Below the pieces are notes generated by a model, which made no database searches, was not told the origin of the DNA, and saw only the letters and a list, made by a program, of their open reading frames with translations. Positions 50,665 to 63,202 of a stretch of 64,000 bases of DNA are shown piece by piece (positions within the stretch are counted from its first letter, which is position 1; each line of letters starts with the position of its first letter). The position numbers were made by a program, and so were the translations under genes. This DNA comes from Paramecium sonneborni. Lineage: Eukaryota > Ciliophora > Oligohymenophorea > Peniculida > Parameciidae. The DNA is taken from positions 559,047-623,046 of the forward strand of contig CAJJDN010000003.1 in the NCBI GenBank assembly GCA_905182985.1. The letters are read 5' to 3'.

Positions 50665-52147
50665 TCACATATTATTATTATGATCATCATCACTATCTTC
50701 TTATTGAACATATTCAGTCATTCTTAGTATAGCTAATCTATTACTAATTATTTCTAAACGGCTATGAAGAGTTGGAGCATTTTATTATGATTAATACATT
50801 TCATTTGGTGTTAAAGTAACAGGAACCTAAAAAAGCATTTATTATTATTAATTGTTATTCACTCTTTATGTTTTTTAACCCATTAAAGCTAAATGTGGAG
50901 CTAAATCTGTCATCATTCTACCCATTCTATCAAATACAGGTGCTAATTATGAACCAATCAAACTAGATTTAATTTCATATTCATATAATTCTTTTTCTTT
51001 TTTTTTTATTTCCAAATTACTTTCATCAATATTTATTTCCTTATTTTTATTAATTAACATTTATTAGTATTATTATTGTAATTATAACTATTTTTCAGCT
51101 ATTCTTTTATTATTTTCAAACCTTCCAAATTCAATTAATAATTAAGTAACTTAATTCATCATATGTCCTACATCAAAAATAAATTTATGCATATCAATTT
51201 CTTATTTCTCTACTTCACAATCAGGATCACTAACAGGATTTGGAGATAAGAAATCTTAATTAATACTACCTACAGTATATGTTCTAAAAGTAGCAATTCT
51301 AGGTGATTATGTATCAATCCATTCATCCCATCTATTTCCCCATCCATTATAATGAACAAATATTCTATTCTATTCAACTATTTATACTTATGCTTCTAAC
51401 TAATATAGAAATTAAAAACAAAACATAAATACCCATTAATCAATTGTATCTTTAACATCTATCCACTATCCAACTTAGAACTTTCTTTTTTTTGGATCAA
51501 ATGGATTCACATATTCTCCTAAATCAATAATTTAATATATATGCCTTAAATATCCTCTTGTTTCAATTCCTCAGGTTTCACTTAACAATCTAACAACTAC
51601 TTAACAGTTTAGTAATTTTATCTTATACACTCTAATGACTATTGCTTATCTATAGTGAAACCTAATCGTAAAAATCATTTAGTTTTATACCATTGCTTCT
51701 CTATTATTGAACCATTCTCCTTACATTCTATCTATTATATTAGTGTTATCCTATAATACCAAACATCTTTTACTTAATGTTCTCAGAATGTTACTTAAGA
51801 TATCTATTTCAGCAAATTCATTTAAACCTTATCCTTATTACTATTGTTATTATTATTGAGTTTAATTCTAGACTATTTAATCCTCCTATATTGGCTATCC
51901 TGGCAATAAAATAACATGATCATTTTATAACTATGTCAATTCATTCACTTAATACTTTATAATCTTATAAAGTTTTGTTGTTCTCTAAAACTCTCCCTTA
52001 GTAAATCAGTCTTTATTTATCCAAAGGTATGTTTAGTTTTGTTTAAATTTCGTTTTTCAATTATTAAACAGTATTATTTGGATCAATCGCAAATGAAGTG
52101 ATTTGATTATCTAAGGTTTTTATCTTTAATATGATTTAAGTTTCCAT
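50665..52147 (-). CDS. ubiquitin-like domain plus chromo-barrel-like protein
   Basis: Residues 1-75 form a ubiquitin-like domain (METQIILKIKTLDNQITSFA, LDKQRLIYQGRVLENNKTLQ, DYK). A Gln-rich linker follows, and later VGQWIDVKDTIDQWLEAQV plus FVHYNGWGNRWDEWIDTQSP. The last block matches chromo-barrel/Tudor-knot HYxGWxxxWDEWV motifs. Introns of 25 and 33 nt are clear. An in-frame TGA remains at 51571-51573, between two well-conserved parts. A 30-nt GTTAAG...ACAAG intron would remove it and keep frame but has poor splice sites. With that intron the protein is about 464 aa. Otherwise it is a truncated gene. Its ending MTEYVQQEDSDDDHNNNM abuts the PAQR gene. Confidence 0.65.
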
Positions 52148-52659
52148 TATTATATATATTAATTATTCTTCGCGCTTCTATTAAATCAATAACTAAAATA
52201 AACAACTAAATTTCAAAAACCACTCTTTTCTATTCATACTTATTCCATTATCAATTAAAATACTATCCAGAATTCTCTGATTACTTTTTTTAATTTAAGA
52301 ACAATTTTAACCATTACAATTTTTTTATTTTGTTTGATTTACTATTACTTAGGTTTTTAAATAAAATAAGAAAATAGTAGTATACAAATTTTATGTAATC
52401 AATTACATTGAGTTTTTTTTAGAATAATAACTTAAAGATTTCATGTCTTAATGTTTTTATTTCTATTTTATAAGATTAAAACTAATCTATTAAGATATTT
52501 GAAGATAAAGTCAAAATTTGTGATAATTAATAAAAAAGAAATTAATTTGAAAATTTTAGGAGATCGATGAATTTAATATGAAATAAAATAAGAAAATAAA
52601 TAGATATAAATTATTGATATAAAGAATAAATACATAGTTACTAATATTATATAATTCAA
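52148..52659. other. AT-rich intergenic region
   Basis: About 510 bp between two minus-strand genes. It probably contains the promoter of the ubiquitin-like gene. No coding frame was seen. Confidence 0.4.
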
Positions 52660-53163
52660 TCAATAATTTGGTTGTAATATGGTTTAAATTTGTAATAACT
52701 TTTTATTGCAATCATTTATTTAGGAATTGATTTATAAATTATACTTACTTCTCTAAAACAAAATTTATTTTTATAATGCTTTAATTTGTCTTTAATTATA
52801 ATCATATATATCAATTTCTTTATTTAATTTTTGAAGTTAAATTGAATTTTTGATCAACATTTCTTTAATGTCATTTAAATGAGTTTCTTGATCAATAACA
52901 TTAATTTCCTTAAAGATAGAAATTTAAATTACTTCTAATAAATTATCCGAAGATGATTTGATAAATGCTTAATCAATATCAATAGATTTGGAATGTAATC
53001 TTTTAGTGGTAGGTTTTTAATGTGAAATATTGGTACTTTATGTAATAGTTTTGGCATGTCTTCCTTTAAGTTAAGTGAGAATTCTATTATCAATAGAATC
53101 TTAATTAGATTCTTAAAGAGACACATTTCTAGATGGTGACATTAATGCTCTCCAAGTTGTCAT
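52660..53163 (-). CDS. small coiled-coil protein, 167 aa
   Basis: A single 168-codon frame starting MTTWRALMSPSRNVSLQESN. The N-terminal 70 residues are Ser/Thr/Arg-rich and basic. Residues 75-160 are helical and coiled (NVIDQETHLNDIKEMLIKN). No family was recognised. The open frame extends upstream into the decayed gene at 53.2-54.3 kb without a TGA, so the start is uncertain, but the sequence before ATG 53163 has spacer character. Confidence 0.55.
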
Positions 53164-53239
53164 ATTTTATAAATAAAAAATAATTTGATTAAACTCATAT
53201 TTTTTAAATGTTGTGGTGCTCCATTAACAATATTATTAA

Positions 53240-54300
53240 TACACCCAACCAATTTTTGTTATTAAATGGTATTTTTAAACAATCATTATAATATAATATT
53301 ATTGATAATTTTTCGTAATTTCTGGTCTTAATATACTTTCAGCATTTTAAACAGAACGAGCTCTGTTTGCTCCTTTATAGCAAATTAAGATTTCCAGAAT
53401 TTATTATTGAGATATACTTCAAAAGGATTATCCAATACTTGATAAGTACTTTAATGAAAAGGAAACTTTTAATTAATCGTTCTTAAATATTAAATATTTA
53501 AAAGTTGTTTTTTCTCCATAGATATATCATTATCCAGATATTATAATTTAAAAATTATCAACAAATTCACCTATTTTAGGATAATCAATTCAATCCAATA
53601 ATTATCTAAATATTCTAAATTAAGATGAGACTAATCAAAATTACATCATCCAAATGAACTCATTCATTCATAATAATCCTATTAAGTTATTGTTGACCAA
53701 AATTATTCATACTTACCACACAATCTTAATCCAAGCATACTATTAAATCAACATTTCCAATTCTATCTTAATTTATTCAAAAATTGTTTTATATGATGTG
53801 ATCCACTTTTTTAATCACTTTCAAAAATCATTATGATTCTAGCATATTTTTAATCCTAATTTTTCTTATTACTATAATTGATCTTAAAACTAAAATATAA
53901 ATCATCAGCTCCAACTCTTGCTAATAATTTATCATTAATTTATTTTTAGATCATATGCAAATAATCTTACTCTCCTATCTGTAAATGGAAGCTATTTATC
54001 CATCTATAAAATAAAACTGATTCATCATTTAAATCTTCTTCTTACAAAAATAAAAATGATTATAATCCTACAAATGTAAACAATCCAATTATTACAATTA
54101 ATTTATTATTATTTATTTCTATCTGTAATAATAATCCATTTGTAAAGTATTCAAGATCGAACTCTTTTAATTGAATTGACACCATAATGAAATCCATAAA
54201 CAAAGGTAATGAATCAACAAAATGTTTTTCAACTATTTCTTTGAACTTAACTCTTTTATTTCCTTACATTTAACTTTATTACATAATTAACTTTAATTTA
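53240..54300 (-). pseudogene. decayed gene with several in-frame TGA codons and frame changes
   Basis: On the minus strand a coding-quality stretch begins with FKEIVEKHFVDSLPLFMDFI and MVSIQLKEFDLEYFTNGLLL, and continues to KYARIIMIFESDQK. Then the best frame changes (RIGNVDLIVCLDQDCVVSMN), and the last part reads in a third frame (PKIGEFVDNFQIIISG, TGA, YGEKTTFKYLIFKNDQ, TGA, LEILICYKGANRARSVQNAE). No set of 20-35-nt introns repairs it. A 40-nt intron could join the first two parts. I cannot name the family. It looks like a recently inactivated gene or a badly sequenced one. Confidence 0.5.
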
Positions 54301-54473
54301 TTAATCTCTTGATTTTCTCATTTTATTTAGTAATCCAACTCAATCATTTTCTTTAATTATTACATATTATATTATAATATATTATTATCTTTCTATAAAT
54401 ACATAATTTAATGTCTAATTTGTAATTATAAACTGAAGAAAATTGTGATATTAGTTTATCCTAAATCGAAAAT

Positions 54474-54766
54474 ATGCTAGACTAAAGTGAAATTGAACCT
54501 TAGACTAAATGTAAAAATGTCGAAACAAAATATTGTAAATATTAATAACTATATTAGGTGTTAATACAACCGTGATAAGCATAAGTAACTAAATTAAACT
54601 CTTAGGAGATGATTTTAGTGAATTCAATGTACCAAGTCATTATCTTCCTCCTAATATTCAAGTTGGAAATGTATTTACAATAACTTTTCAAAGAAATAGA
54701 TCAGAAGAAAATAAATTTAAAAATTAGATTGAATAAATCTCAAAGAGTGCATTAAATGATATATGA
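54474..54766 (+). CDS. small unknown protein, 89 aa
   Basis: Two exons joined across a 23-nt intron (GTAAATATT...TATTAG). The product starts MLDQSEIEPQTKCKNVETKY and continues with VISISNQIKLLGDDFSEF and PPNIQVGNVFTITFQRN, which looks like a small beta-rich fold. The phrase about a value or threshold in flavour resembles DUF-type small proteins but no family is claimed. Confidence 0.5.
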
Positions 54767-54895
54767 TTTATTAAACTCTAAGTATTTAAACTATCATCAA
54801 TTGTTCTATTTATAATAAAAATTCATAAATACTTTTTTTATACTTTTGAGAGATAATATTATAATAATTTATAACATTCAATTTTAATATAATTA

Positions 54896-57883
54896 TCAAT
54901 GTCCTCTACCTCTACCACGACCTCTTCCACGACCACCTCTTTAATTTTATTTATTTTATCCTCGTTTATTTCCATATTTCTTTACTTTCTATTTTTTAGG
55001 GAATGTCAACTTAACTTAATGATGCAACAATTATTATTTTGGCAATTCTTTTATTTAATATTCTTTTGGTAATGATTCAGAAATCAATTTGATATATTAA
55101 TGAACAACTTCTTCATTTCCTAAATATAATTAAGGAAATTTCTTCCATTTTTAATTTGAAGATTAAATAATCTATTCAATATTCTATCCTTTTAAAATCT
55201 CAGATCTCACATATTAATGAAAACCTTAAGGAACCTTTCTACCCCAAGTCTAAACATGTCTCTTAAAATCTAAGCCATTTACTATTAAATAAAATGGACA
55301 TTATTTTGCCAAACAACAATTACTACTTAATCCAGATTTTTAATTATAAGCTATAGTATTAACATCTATTCCTTTTTATTAACATTCAATTTGCAATTAT
55401 TCATACGTTAATGGTTCAACCATCATATGATTCTTTATAAACCATTTAGTATATTCTTTTTCTAAAGCTGATTTAATTGCAGATGTACCTTTTGTTAAGT
55501 TTCCTTTATTTTCTTAAATTAATGCTTATTAAATTTCTTTTAAATTATTATAACTAATTCTCTTTAAAAAAACATCTTTCTCCTACTATTTAAGAGCATG
55601 ATATATTATATGAACATATCTTGTTCTTTCAAATTTTACACCTTTGCATTATTCATAGAATGATTCAATAGCATCCAAAGTTAATTTTAAATCTTAATTA
55701 AAAACCTTCTCCTCATTTAAATCTATTATAGTTGAATCCTTTTCATATTTATCTAATAACACCTTCTCAATTTCTTTAGTAATTGAATTTCTAAAGTTTT
55801 TAATGCTTAAATGCTTTTCAAAAGATGATTTCAACTATTCTTAAACAAAATTTTCATCTTATTTCTCTAATTTCAATTTCAAATAATAAGATAATTATTG
55901 TAAATGTTTATATTATTCTCTAATAAAATAATAAAGAATTAATCTTTCTATTTCCTATTCAAAATCTTTGACATAATTATTACCTAATTTAGTTAAATAA
56001 AATAAATGAATAAATGGTTTTGCTGTTGATACATAATCTTCATATTCTGCTTCTTTTTCTAAATAAGCCTAATTTGGATTATTTAATAACTTTTATAAAT
56101 AATTTTCAAAATTTATAGTACCTGAATATACTAATTTTGTAGTTTAAAAAATTTATTCAATTATTTCACTTTACCATTATGATTTTTATTTTTTCAATAC
56201 ATTAATCAATGAGTTTGATAATAATGCTAAATAAGTTTCTTCGTAAAGAGTGTCTACATTTTATTAAACCATAAAAGTTAAAAGCAACTTAATTATTCTG
56301 GATCTAAGTACTGATTATAAATCATTATCAGATTGTGGAAACAAAGGTAATATACAATTGATCTCCTCTGTTTAATTATCTCCAATTTATAATTAAATAT
56401 TAAAGTTATTTTTGATAAGATATGCAGAATCTATAACTTTATTATGTTTAGCAAATGACTAAACTTAAATTAACCATGGATTTACAAAAGATCCATCATT
56501 TCTCTTAACCTTTAATCCATGACCTACTAATGGGAAAGTTTCAGCAAAATCATATTATGTTTTTATAAATTTCAATCCCTCTAAAATTTCCTATTTTTAC
56601 GATAGAATATCTCTAAAATTTTCTAAAGATATGACTGATCTTTCTTGACCTTATTCATTCTAAGGATTAATTTTACAATTTTAAATAATTTAATAAAATT
56701 CTTCTTTTATTTATTTAAATTCTTATACTGTAATTCCCTTCAATTACAAAGCCTTTTAATAATGCTTTCCAACAATAGTTCCAATATTCAATCTTTTTGC
56801 AGCTTCAAAATCATCTACTTCATTTGGATTTGATCCTTCTGATAATTAATTTAATTCTTTAACAAAAAATAATAATTTATTTCCATATTTATATGCATAA
56901 TTTCTTTTTGCTCTAATTTTAAAAGGTTGATTTGGATCATTAATTTCTTCCATTTTGAAATTGAGTACATCCATCTAAAAGAATTCAGTTAATCTATCTA
57001 CAATTTAATTTACAATATTTAAACATTTCTTAGCCTTTTCTCTACTATCTTCATTCTTTCCCATAATTCTGATTTAAATATTTTAAACCCATGATCTAAA
57101 GAGATCAACAACATCATCAATTTCAAGTTTATTCTATTCAATTGGAATAATCTATATATCTGGATAATTAACAAATTTCAATTCTGGTTTTACACTATAA
57201 ACCCATTATCCTTCATAAACTTCATCAGTAACTTCTTCATCATATGGAAATAATTATACAACATTATTTACTCGTATCATTTATGTTGAATAAAAATATC
57301 TTTTCATTGTTTCAAATTTATTATGAAAAGCTTATTCAGATGCATGTTCAATTAAATACAATGCAGGAATCTAAGGATCTCCTTTGTGATATAATTATCT
57401 TAATTGCATAGCTAAAAATGTAGGAAATTCATCTTCAATTCCCAAACAAATAAAATTGATATTTCTTTTTTAGACATTCCCCTTCAATTTTTGTTTCATT
57501 CTTTATTCTATTGTTTTTACATTATTATCTTGACCATCACTAATAAATATTACTGTAATATTATGATTTTATGGAACCTTTACAATCTCCTTCTCTAAAA
57601 GCTCAAATGCAGGCACTATTTCAGTAGTTCCTTCGCCATGATCTTCAATATTTTAAGAAAGAACATTATTAAGAACTTTTTTTGCTCTATGATCAAATGT
57701 CAATGTTATTAAATTATCTTTTGGTATTGATTTATTCCAAAAATTAGCTACCCATTCCCATCTAGTATACATTGAAGCTGAAACATCAATCAAACCTATA
57801 ATTGTTAGCTTTATATCTTCCTTTTTCTATTGTTAATTGTTAACAAAAGGGATATGAAAGTGATACTTTTATTCTTATTCCAT
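54896..57883 (-). CDS. giant intronless vWA-domain protein with RGG tail, 995 aa
   Basis: One uninterrupted frame of 996 codons. The vWA (Rossmann-like) domain is at residues 20-220 with a complete MIDAS: IGLIDVSASMYTRWEWVANF (DxSxS), EDHGEGTTEIVPAF (Thr) and VIFISDGQDNN (Asp). The middle 700 residues are helical and charged. Near the C-terminus come CCLAKQCPFYLIVNGLDF and WGRKVPQGFHQYVRSE. The last 25 residues are an RGG/RG tail (GGRGRGRGRGRGH), usual for RNA-binding proteins. A metal-dependent adhesion-type domain fused to an RNA-binding tail suggests a nuclear or cytoplasmic complex rather than adhesion, as in Ro60-like or Integrator-like vWA proteins. I do not recognise the family. Confidence 0.8.
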
Positions 57884-58627
57884 TTAAAATTAAAATTAAA
57901 TTAATTCTTTCTTATTTCTTATAAATTGTTCCCTGATCAGTTTCCAACAGTAGATAAATAATAAAAACTATTTTTTCTTTTTTCATAATCCAAATTATTG
58001 TTATTATAACTTGTTTGGTAAATTACATTCGTTAATTTAAATTTTTCTTAGAATTATTTAAGTTTTCTTTAAAATGGAATTAATCTAGATTTTAATAATT
58101 GATATCAATGATAACAATTGCATCCGCATTTTTAATTAAAAAATAACTTGAATTTTAATGAATAAATTAAGATGAATTATTTTAGACAATATTTTTTTTT
58201 TCAAATAATAGTTTGTATTTAGAAATCAAAAATTAATTCACAGTTATTATATACAAAATAATTTTGATCAATCATTTTCAGTTTAAAGTTTTATTGACAT
58301 TATTAAAAATTTTTTAATGGTTACTCTATTTTATTTATTTTGCAGGGAAATTAGATTTTGTCGATTTTTGATGAATTATTTGATTTAAAAGAATCTTCTA
58401 TATGGATGTTTTGATGCTATATATCAAGTGAGTAATTTAATTTTAATTATTATTCTTAAGAAAATGATTAATGATTATATGATTAATAAATCAATTGTAA
58501 TTGATAAATGGTTTTACAATATATTTGAATTAATATTATTGAATGAGATCTTGTAAAAAATAATATAGATTTTATTTTGATTTAATATCTAAAAGGTTTA
58601 TTATTATTATTAATATAATTAATAAAA
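57884..58627. other. AT-rich divergent intergenic region
   Basis: About 740 bp between the divergent starts of the vWA gene and SURF1. It holds both promoters. No coding frame or repeat of note was seen. Confidence 0.4.
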
Positions 58628-59557
58628 ATGGCACTTGTGCTTAAATAATTTTGTGGATTCAGTAGAATGAATGCTCAATGCCCAACTTATAAATAGTAAA
58701 TAATATATATGCTAGATTTTAAGCATTTGTGCTGGTTTGAGTGGTGGATCATTGTTGTATGCATTTTATGCTTAGGTGCAAAAGTAATGGAAAGAATAGG
58801 AAATTTAATTCAGAAAGGAATAACTAAAGAAACCAATTTATGAGCTTAGAGATGAAGAGCTTGTAAGTCCTCCATGGAATAGTTCCAATTTGAATGAATG
58901 GTTATATAGAAGAGTAAGAGTAAAGGGAAGACCTCTTCATTACAAATAAATGATGGTGCCAAGAACAGAATTTTATAAGCCAGGATTCGAATGTGTAGTT
59001 CCACTTGTTACAAAGGAAGATGCAGATTAAACAGTATAGGAAGGAGTATGAATATATATATAATAAATAGCTTCTTGTATCTTTAGGATTTGTGCCTTAT
59101 GAATATAAGGAAATTCCAGATAGATTTAAATTGGAAGATGCTTCAGTCTAATAATTTGATTGCTTCTTATCCCAGTTACCTGAACTATAAGATAATACAT
59201 ATGGAAATGTAGCAAATTTGAGAAATCCATCATGGAGTTACGCAGATTTATAATTGATGGCTTAAGCTACTGGATTCAAAAATGCAGATAAAATTGGTAA
59301 AGTTGTATTAGAGAGAGCATGTTTTGATACTCCATTAGATGAAAGAAATATGAGGTATTTAAATGATTTATATTCTAATTAGAACTTATGATTTAGATGC
59401 TGATCATCATATGGATTATCCATATTTGAAGAGCAATTCTGGTATTTTATATCATAAAAACCATATGCCATGGGATTGGTAGAGAGCTAAACAATAAGCA
59501 TTAGGCTCAACTGTTTTATTTGGTGCTTTGGGTGCAGTATTACATTTAGCCAAATGA
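58628..59557 (+). CDS. SURF1: SURF1/SHY1 cytochrome c oxidase assembly factor
   Basis: Four exons (introns 28, 25 and 28 nt) encode 282 aa. A basic N-terminus is followed by one TM (ICAGLSGGSLLYAFYA) and the family's first hallmark, EWLYRRVRVKGRPLHYKQMM (xxYRxVxVxGxFxH). FECVVPLVTKEDADQTVQEG and LLVSLGFVPYEYKEIPDRF correspond to the GxxVxxPL and ILVNRGWVP blocks. A second TM near the C-terminus (LGSTVLFGALGAVLHLAK) completes the two-TM topology. SURF1 sits in the mitochondrial inner membrane and helps insert heme a into Cox1. The conserved RGW is replaced by LGF. Confidence 0.75.
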
Positions 59558-59651
59558 AATTTATATTAATAAAGATAAGAATTATAATTGAAAGAATTAC
59601 TCCTATAATATAGAAGTTTTAAATGAATGAGGATTATCCTTAAATAGAATA

Positions 59652-60718
59652 TCATTTCCTTGTAATTGGTTTATTCATAATTCTAGTGATATCACTTCTT
59701 ATATGTCTGAATTAACCAGGATCAGTATATTTCGGATGTAAAGTGTATACACCATCTTTTATATATATTAATCATTTTACCTTCAAGTGGTAAACTAGTA
59801 GCTATATCATATGGATGAACTTAATAAGCACTTTTCTTATAATTCTAAATACTACTAGATCTTAAAATATTTTAAGCAGTTTTCAATCCACAGTCACCAG
59901 AATGAACCCATTATCTTTATACTTCTGTATTCTCTTTTGGTTCAACAGCTATTTAATATTATTATATATGATACAATCTCTATATTTTTCACCTGTTATT
60001 ACAGATGTCATTTTTAATCCTTAATCAAATGGATCTCTTTCTCTGCATCCAGCAGCTAAAGGTTTTATCTTTTTATCCGTAAGAATCTCTTTAACATTAT
60101 TTTCAGGAGGTTAAAATGATTATTAGTATGTAGTAATTGAATATAATTTATTATGTTACTCTGGATGATTTCTAAATGTTGATCCAAAATCTGTATAGTT
60201 TTAATGAACAGCTCTATCAACTAATATTTATTGCATATTTGTTTAATCTAATTATTTTATTGATCTAGATCCTGTTGTTTATGCAATTGTTGGATTGCAT
60301 TCAGGAAAATTTACTTTCTATCCATTCCTTTTTATCAAAGATCTGCAATCACCTAATTTCATATTCTAAATATTCTTTGCATCAAATTTTGTTTAGAATT
60401 CTGTTCTAAATTCTCTCTATTTTATACATCTCATCATACATATCCATCATCTGGAACTATTATTTCCTTTGTTATGTAAGGAGGATTACGATTCACTCTT
60501 GGCAAAGGAAGTAAACATCCATTATCTCCAGGTATTGATATTCCTTCCTCTACTTATCTTAACTATATATATTCTCATTTTATACAGATTTCTAAGCATT
60601 TGGATCTCTCTATAATTAATGAGGAGCTAACCTATCTTCATACCAATTCGCTTAAATTAATTTTATAAATACCCATCATAGCTGTTTTGCTATACTCAAC
60701 TTCATTTGGTCTTCTCAT
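59652..60718 (-). CDS. ciliary-type (CFAP/MIP-like) protein, 315 aa
   Basis: Six exons (introns 22, 23, 23, 26 and 25 nt), the most intron-dense gene here. The product starts MRRPNEVEYSKTAMMANWYE. A KxxMxxNWxE(E/D)R opening occurs in small axonemal microtubule-inner proteins such as CFAP107- and CFAP95-type proteins. The rest has Tyr/Phe/Pro-rich short motifs (QNYTDFGSTFRNHPEQHN, YTLHPKYTDPGQFRHIRSD) typical of proteins that zip along tubulin. I infer a ciliary doublet-microtubule role from style rather than a firm family match. Confidence 0.55.
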
Positions 60719-61099
60719 TTAATTTTATTAATTGATTTATTTAGAATAATTAATTATTATTCTCTTTCATCTTTAATCATCATCACATCTATAAATCTAC
60801 TTTAGATTTTTATTTATACATCTTTTTCAATAAAGTTATTTACATTAACATTTATTGTAATAGAAAAATTTTTATTGAATGGATGATTGCTAATCCTATT
60901 ATTAAACTCTATTAGAAGTTATCAGATGATCAAATTTTACTTAAAAAATTAAACTTAAATTAGGAATCATTAAGAAGTTTTAATAAAAAAGAAATTTAAA
61001 AACTAAAAATTGTAAATGATAACTATATTTTAAAGAATGAAATATAACCAATAAGTGAGTTTTAAAATGAAGAATATTATTTTAAAAATAATAGATTTT
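60719..61099. other. AT-rich spacer
   Basis: About 380 bp between two minus-strand genes; includes the left end of the third duplicated block (from 60861). No gene was seen. Confidence 0.4.
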
Positions 61100-61705
61100 T
61101 CACTTCTTCTTCTTTTTCTTTTTTTTACCTATTTCAATTTTATGAATTTCTCTCATCTATGTCTTAAATTCAAGTAAATCATTAGATGGTATAAATTTGG
61201 GTTAAGGCAGCAAAGTCAAAATTTCATTAAATTTATTGACTTGAGCCCAATAAGATGCATTGAATCCATTTTCATCTCTTAAATTAATATCTACTCCATA
61301 ATTAAGTAATAACACAACTATTTATTTAAATCCTTATCTAGCTGCATAATGCAAACAAGTTAGACCTCTTTTATCTTGTAAACTTGGATTTGCTCCATAA
61401 TCTAAAAGTAACTAACATAATTTAAATTAATTTTTTTCAACTGCATAATGTAAAGCAGTCTTTTCACCAACATCATAATATTCCTTTAAGTTTGGATTCG
61501 CTTTAAATTTCAATAAAAGTTCTGTTATTTAAGGATGATTAGCTTAAACAGCAAAAATCAAAGGAGTTGCACCATTTATATTACGAGCATCTACATTAGC
61601 TTCTTTGTCTTCAATTAATGAAATGACTTCCTAAACATTACCATGTGCAACTGCATGAAACAATAGTGGATCTCCTTTAAATTAGGGCATAGATATTGGA
61701 TTCAT
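61100..61705 (-). CDS. ankyrin-repeat protein, 201 aa (left copy)
   Basis: A single 202-codon frame with about four ankyrin repeats: GDPLLFHAVAHGNVQEVISL, NGATPLIFAVQANHPQITEL, GEKTALHYAVEKNQFKLCQL and RGLTCLHYAARQGFKQIVVL. A final partial one (ENGFNASYWAQVNKFNEILT) follows. It ends in a polylysine tail of eight Lys that could be a nuclear or membrane-binding signal. Ankyrin repeats mediate protein binding; the partner is unknown. The gene is present twice only because of the assembly duplication. Confidence 0.85.
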
Positions 61706-61831
61706 TTTTAAAATTATATAATAATAATAATAAATTTTCACAAAACAACTAATTCTTATGTAAACTATTCATTTAATGTTCCCTCATAGAATGTTCCAAT
61801 TAATAATTATTTCTCCTCTTAATTACTAAAA

Positions 61832-62230
61832 TCAGATTTCTTGAGTATATTATCTTAAATCCAAAACTTAAAATAATGAATTTAAAAATACTGTTATTGC
61901 ATTCATAATAAAAGGAATGATTATCATAACAAATACCAAAAGGAATTCAGGATTTGTTATAGGAGATAAAAGAAAAGAACCTGTTTCATTTAATTAGTCT
62001 GCAATTAATTCTTAGAATCCAAACAAAATAAATTTAGAAACAATTACAACTGAATTCCATACAAATAATTGACATGCATACATCTTCCAATCAATTCTTA
62101 CTTTCTCTTAGATTTTGAAATAATTACCACTTTGTAATCTCTGAATAATTAATATTTCTATATACTCTCATATCAAAGTAAGTAAAAATCATATTTAATG
62201 ATTTCATGAGCAAAAAGATTAATAGCACAC
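61832..62230 (-). pseudogene. truncated duplicate of STIMATE (assembly copy)
   Basis: Identical to 63203-63601, the 3' part of the STIMATE gene, cut by the N at 62231. It is an artefact of the unmerged contig overlap. Confidence 0.85.
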
Positions 62231-62470
62231 NTAGAAAAATTTTTATTGAATGGATGATTGCTAATCCTATTATTAAACTCTATTAGAAGTTATCAGATGA
62301 TCAAATTTTACTTAAAAAATTAAACTTAAATTAGGAATCATTAAGAAGTTTTAATAAAAAAGAAATTTAAAAACTAAAAATTGTAAATGATAACTATATT
62401 TTAAAGAATGAAATATAACCAATAAGTGAGTTTTAAAATGAAGAATATTATTTTAAAAATAATAGATTTT

Positions 62471-63076
62471 TCACTTCTTCTTCTTTTTCTTTTTTTTACC
62501 TATTTCAATTTTATGAATTTCTCTCATCTATGTCTTAAATTCAAGTAAATCATTAGATGGTATAAATTTGGGTTAAGGCAGCAAAGTCAAAATTTCATTA
62601 AATTTATTGACTTGAGCCCAATAAGATGCATTGAATCCATTTTCATCTCTTAAATTAATATCTACTCCATAATTAAGTAATAACACAACTATTTATTTAA
62701 ATCCTTATCTAGCTGCATAATGCAAACAAGTTAGACCTCTTTTATCTTGTAAACTTGGATTTGCTCCATAATCTAAAAGTAACTAACATAATTTAAATTA
62801 ATTTTTTTCAACTGCATAATGTAAAGCAGTCTTTTCACCAACATCATAATATTCCTTTAAGTTTGGATTCGCTTTAAATTTCAATAAAAGTTCTGTTATT
62901 TAAGGATGATTAGCTTAAACAGCAAAAATCAAAGGAGTTGCACCATTTATATTACGAGCATCTACATTAGCTTCTTTGTCTTCAATTAATGAAATGACTT
63001 CCTAAACATTACCATGTGCAACTGCATGAAACAATAGTGGATCTCCTTTAAATTAGGGCATAGATATTGGATTCAT
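62471..63076 (-). CDS. ankyrin-repeat protein, 201 aa (right copy)
   Basis: Base-for-base copy of the gene at 61100-61705, shifted by 1371 bp. It has the same four ankyrin repeats and terminal polylysine. In the real genome this and the left copy are most likely one gene. This copy has the intact STIMATE neighbour and is therefore the one in true context on its right side. Confidence 0.85.
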
Positions 63077-63202
63077 TTTTAAAATTATATAATAATAATA
63101 ATAAATTTTCACAAAACAACTAATTCTTATGTAAACTATTCATTTAATGTTCCCTCATAGAATGTTCCAATTAATAATTATTTCTCCTCTTAATTACTAA
63201 AA

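Noticed and set aside
53240..54300. UGA decoded as tryptophan in this gene
   Set aside because: Tryptophan at the TGA positions would look natural, but over 30 intact genes in the window use TGA as their only stop and TGG for Trp.
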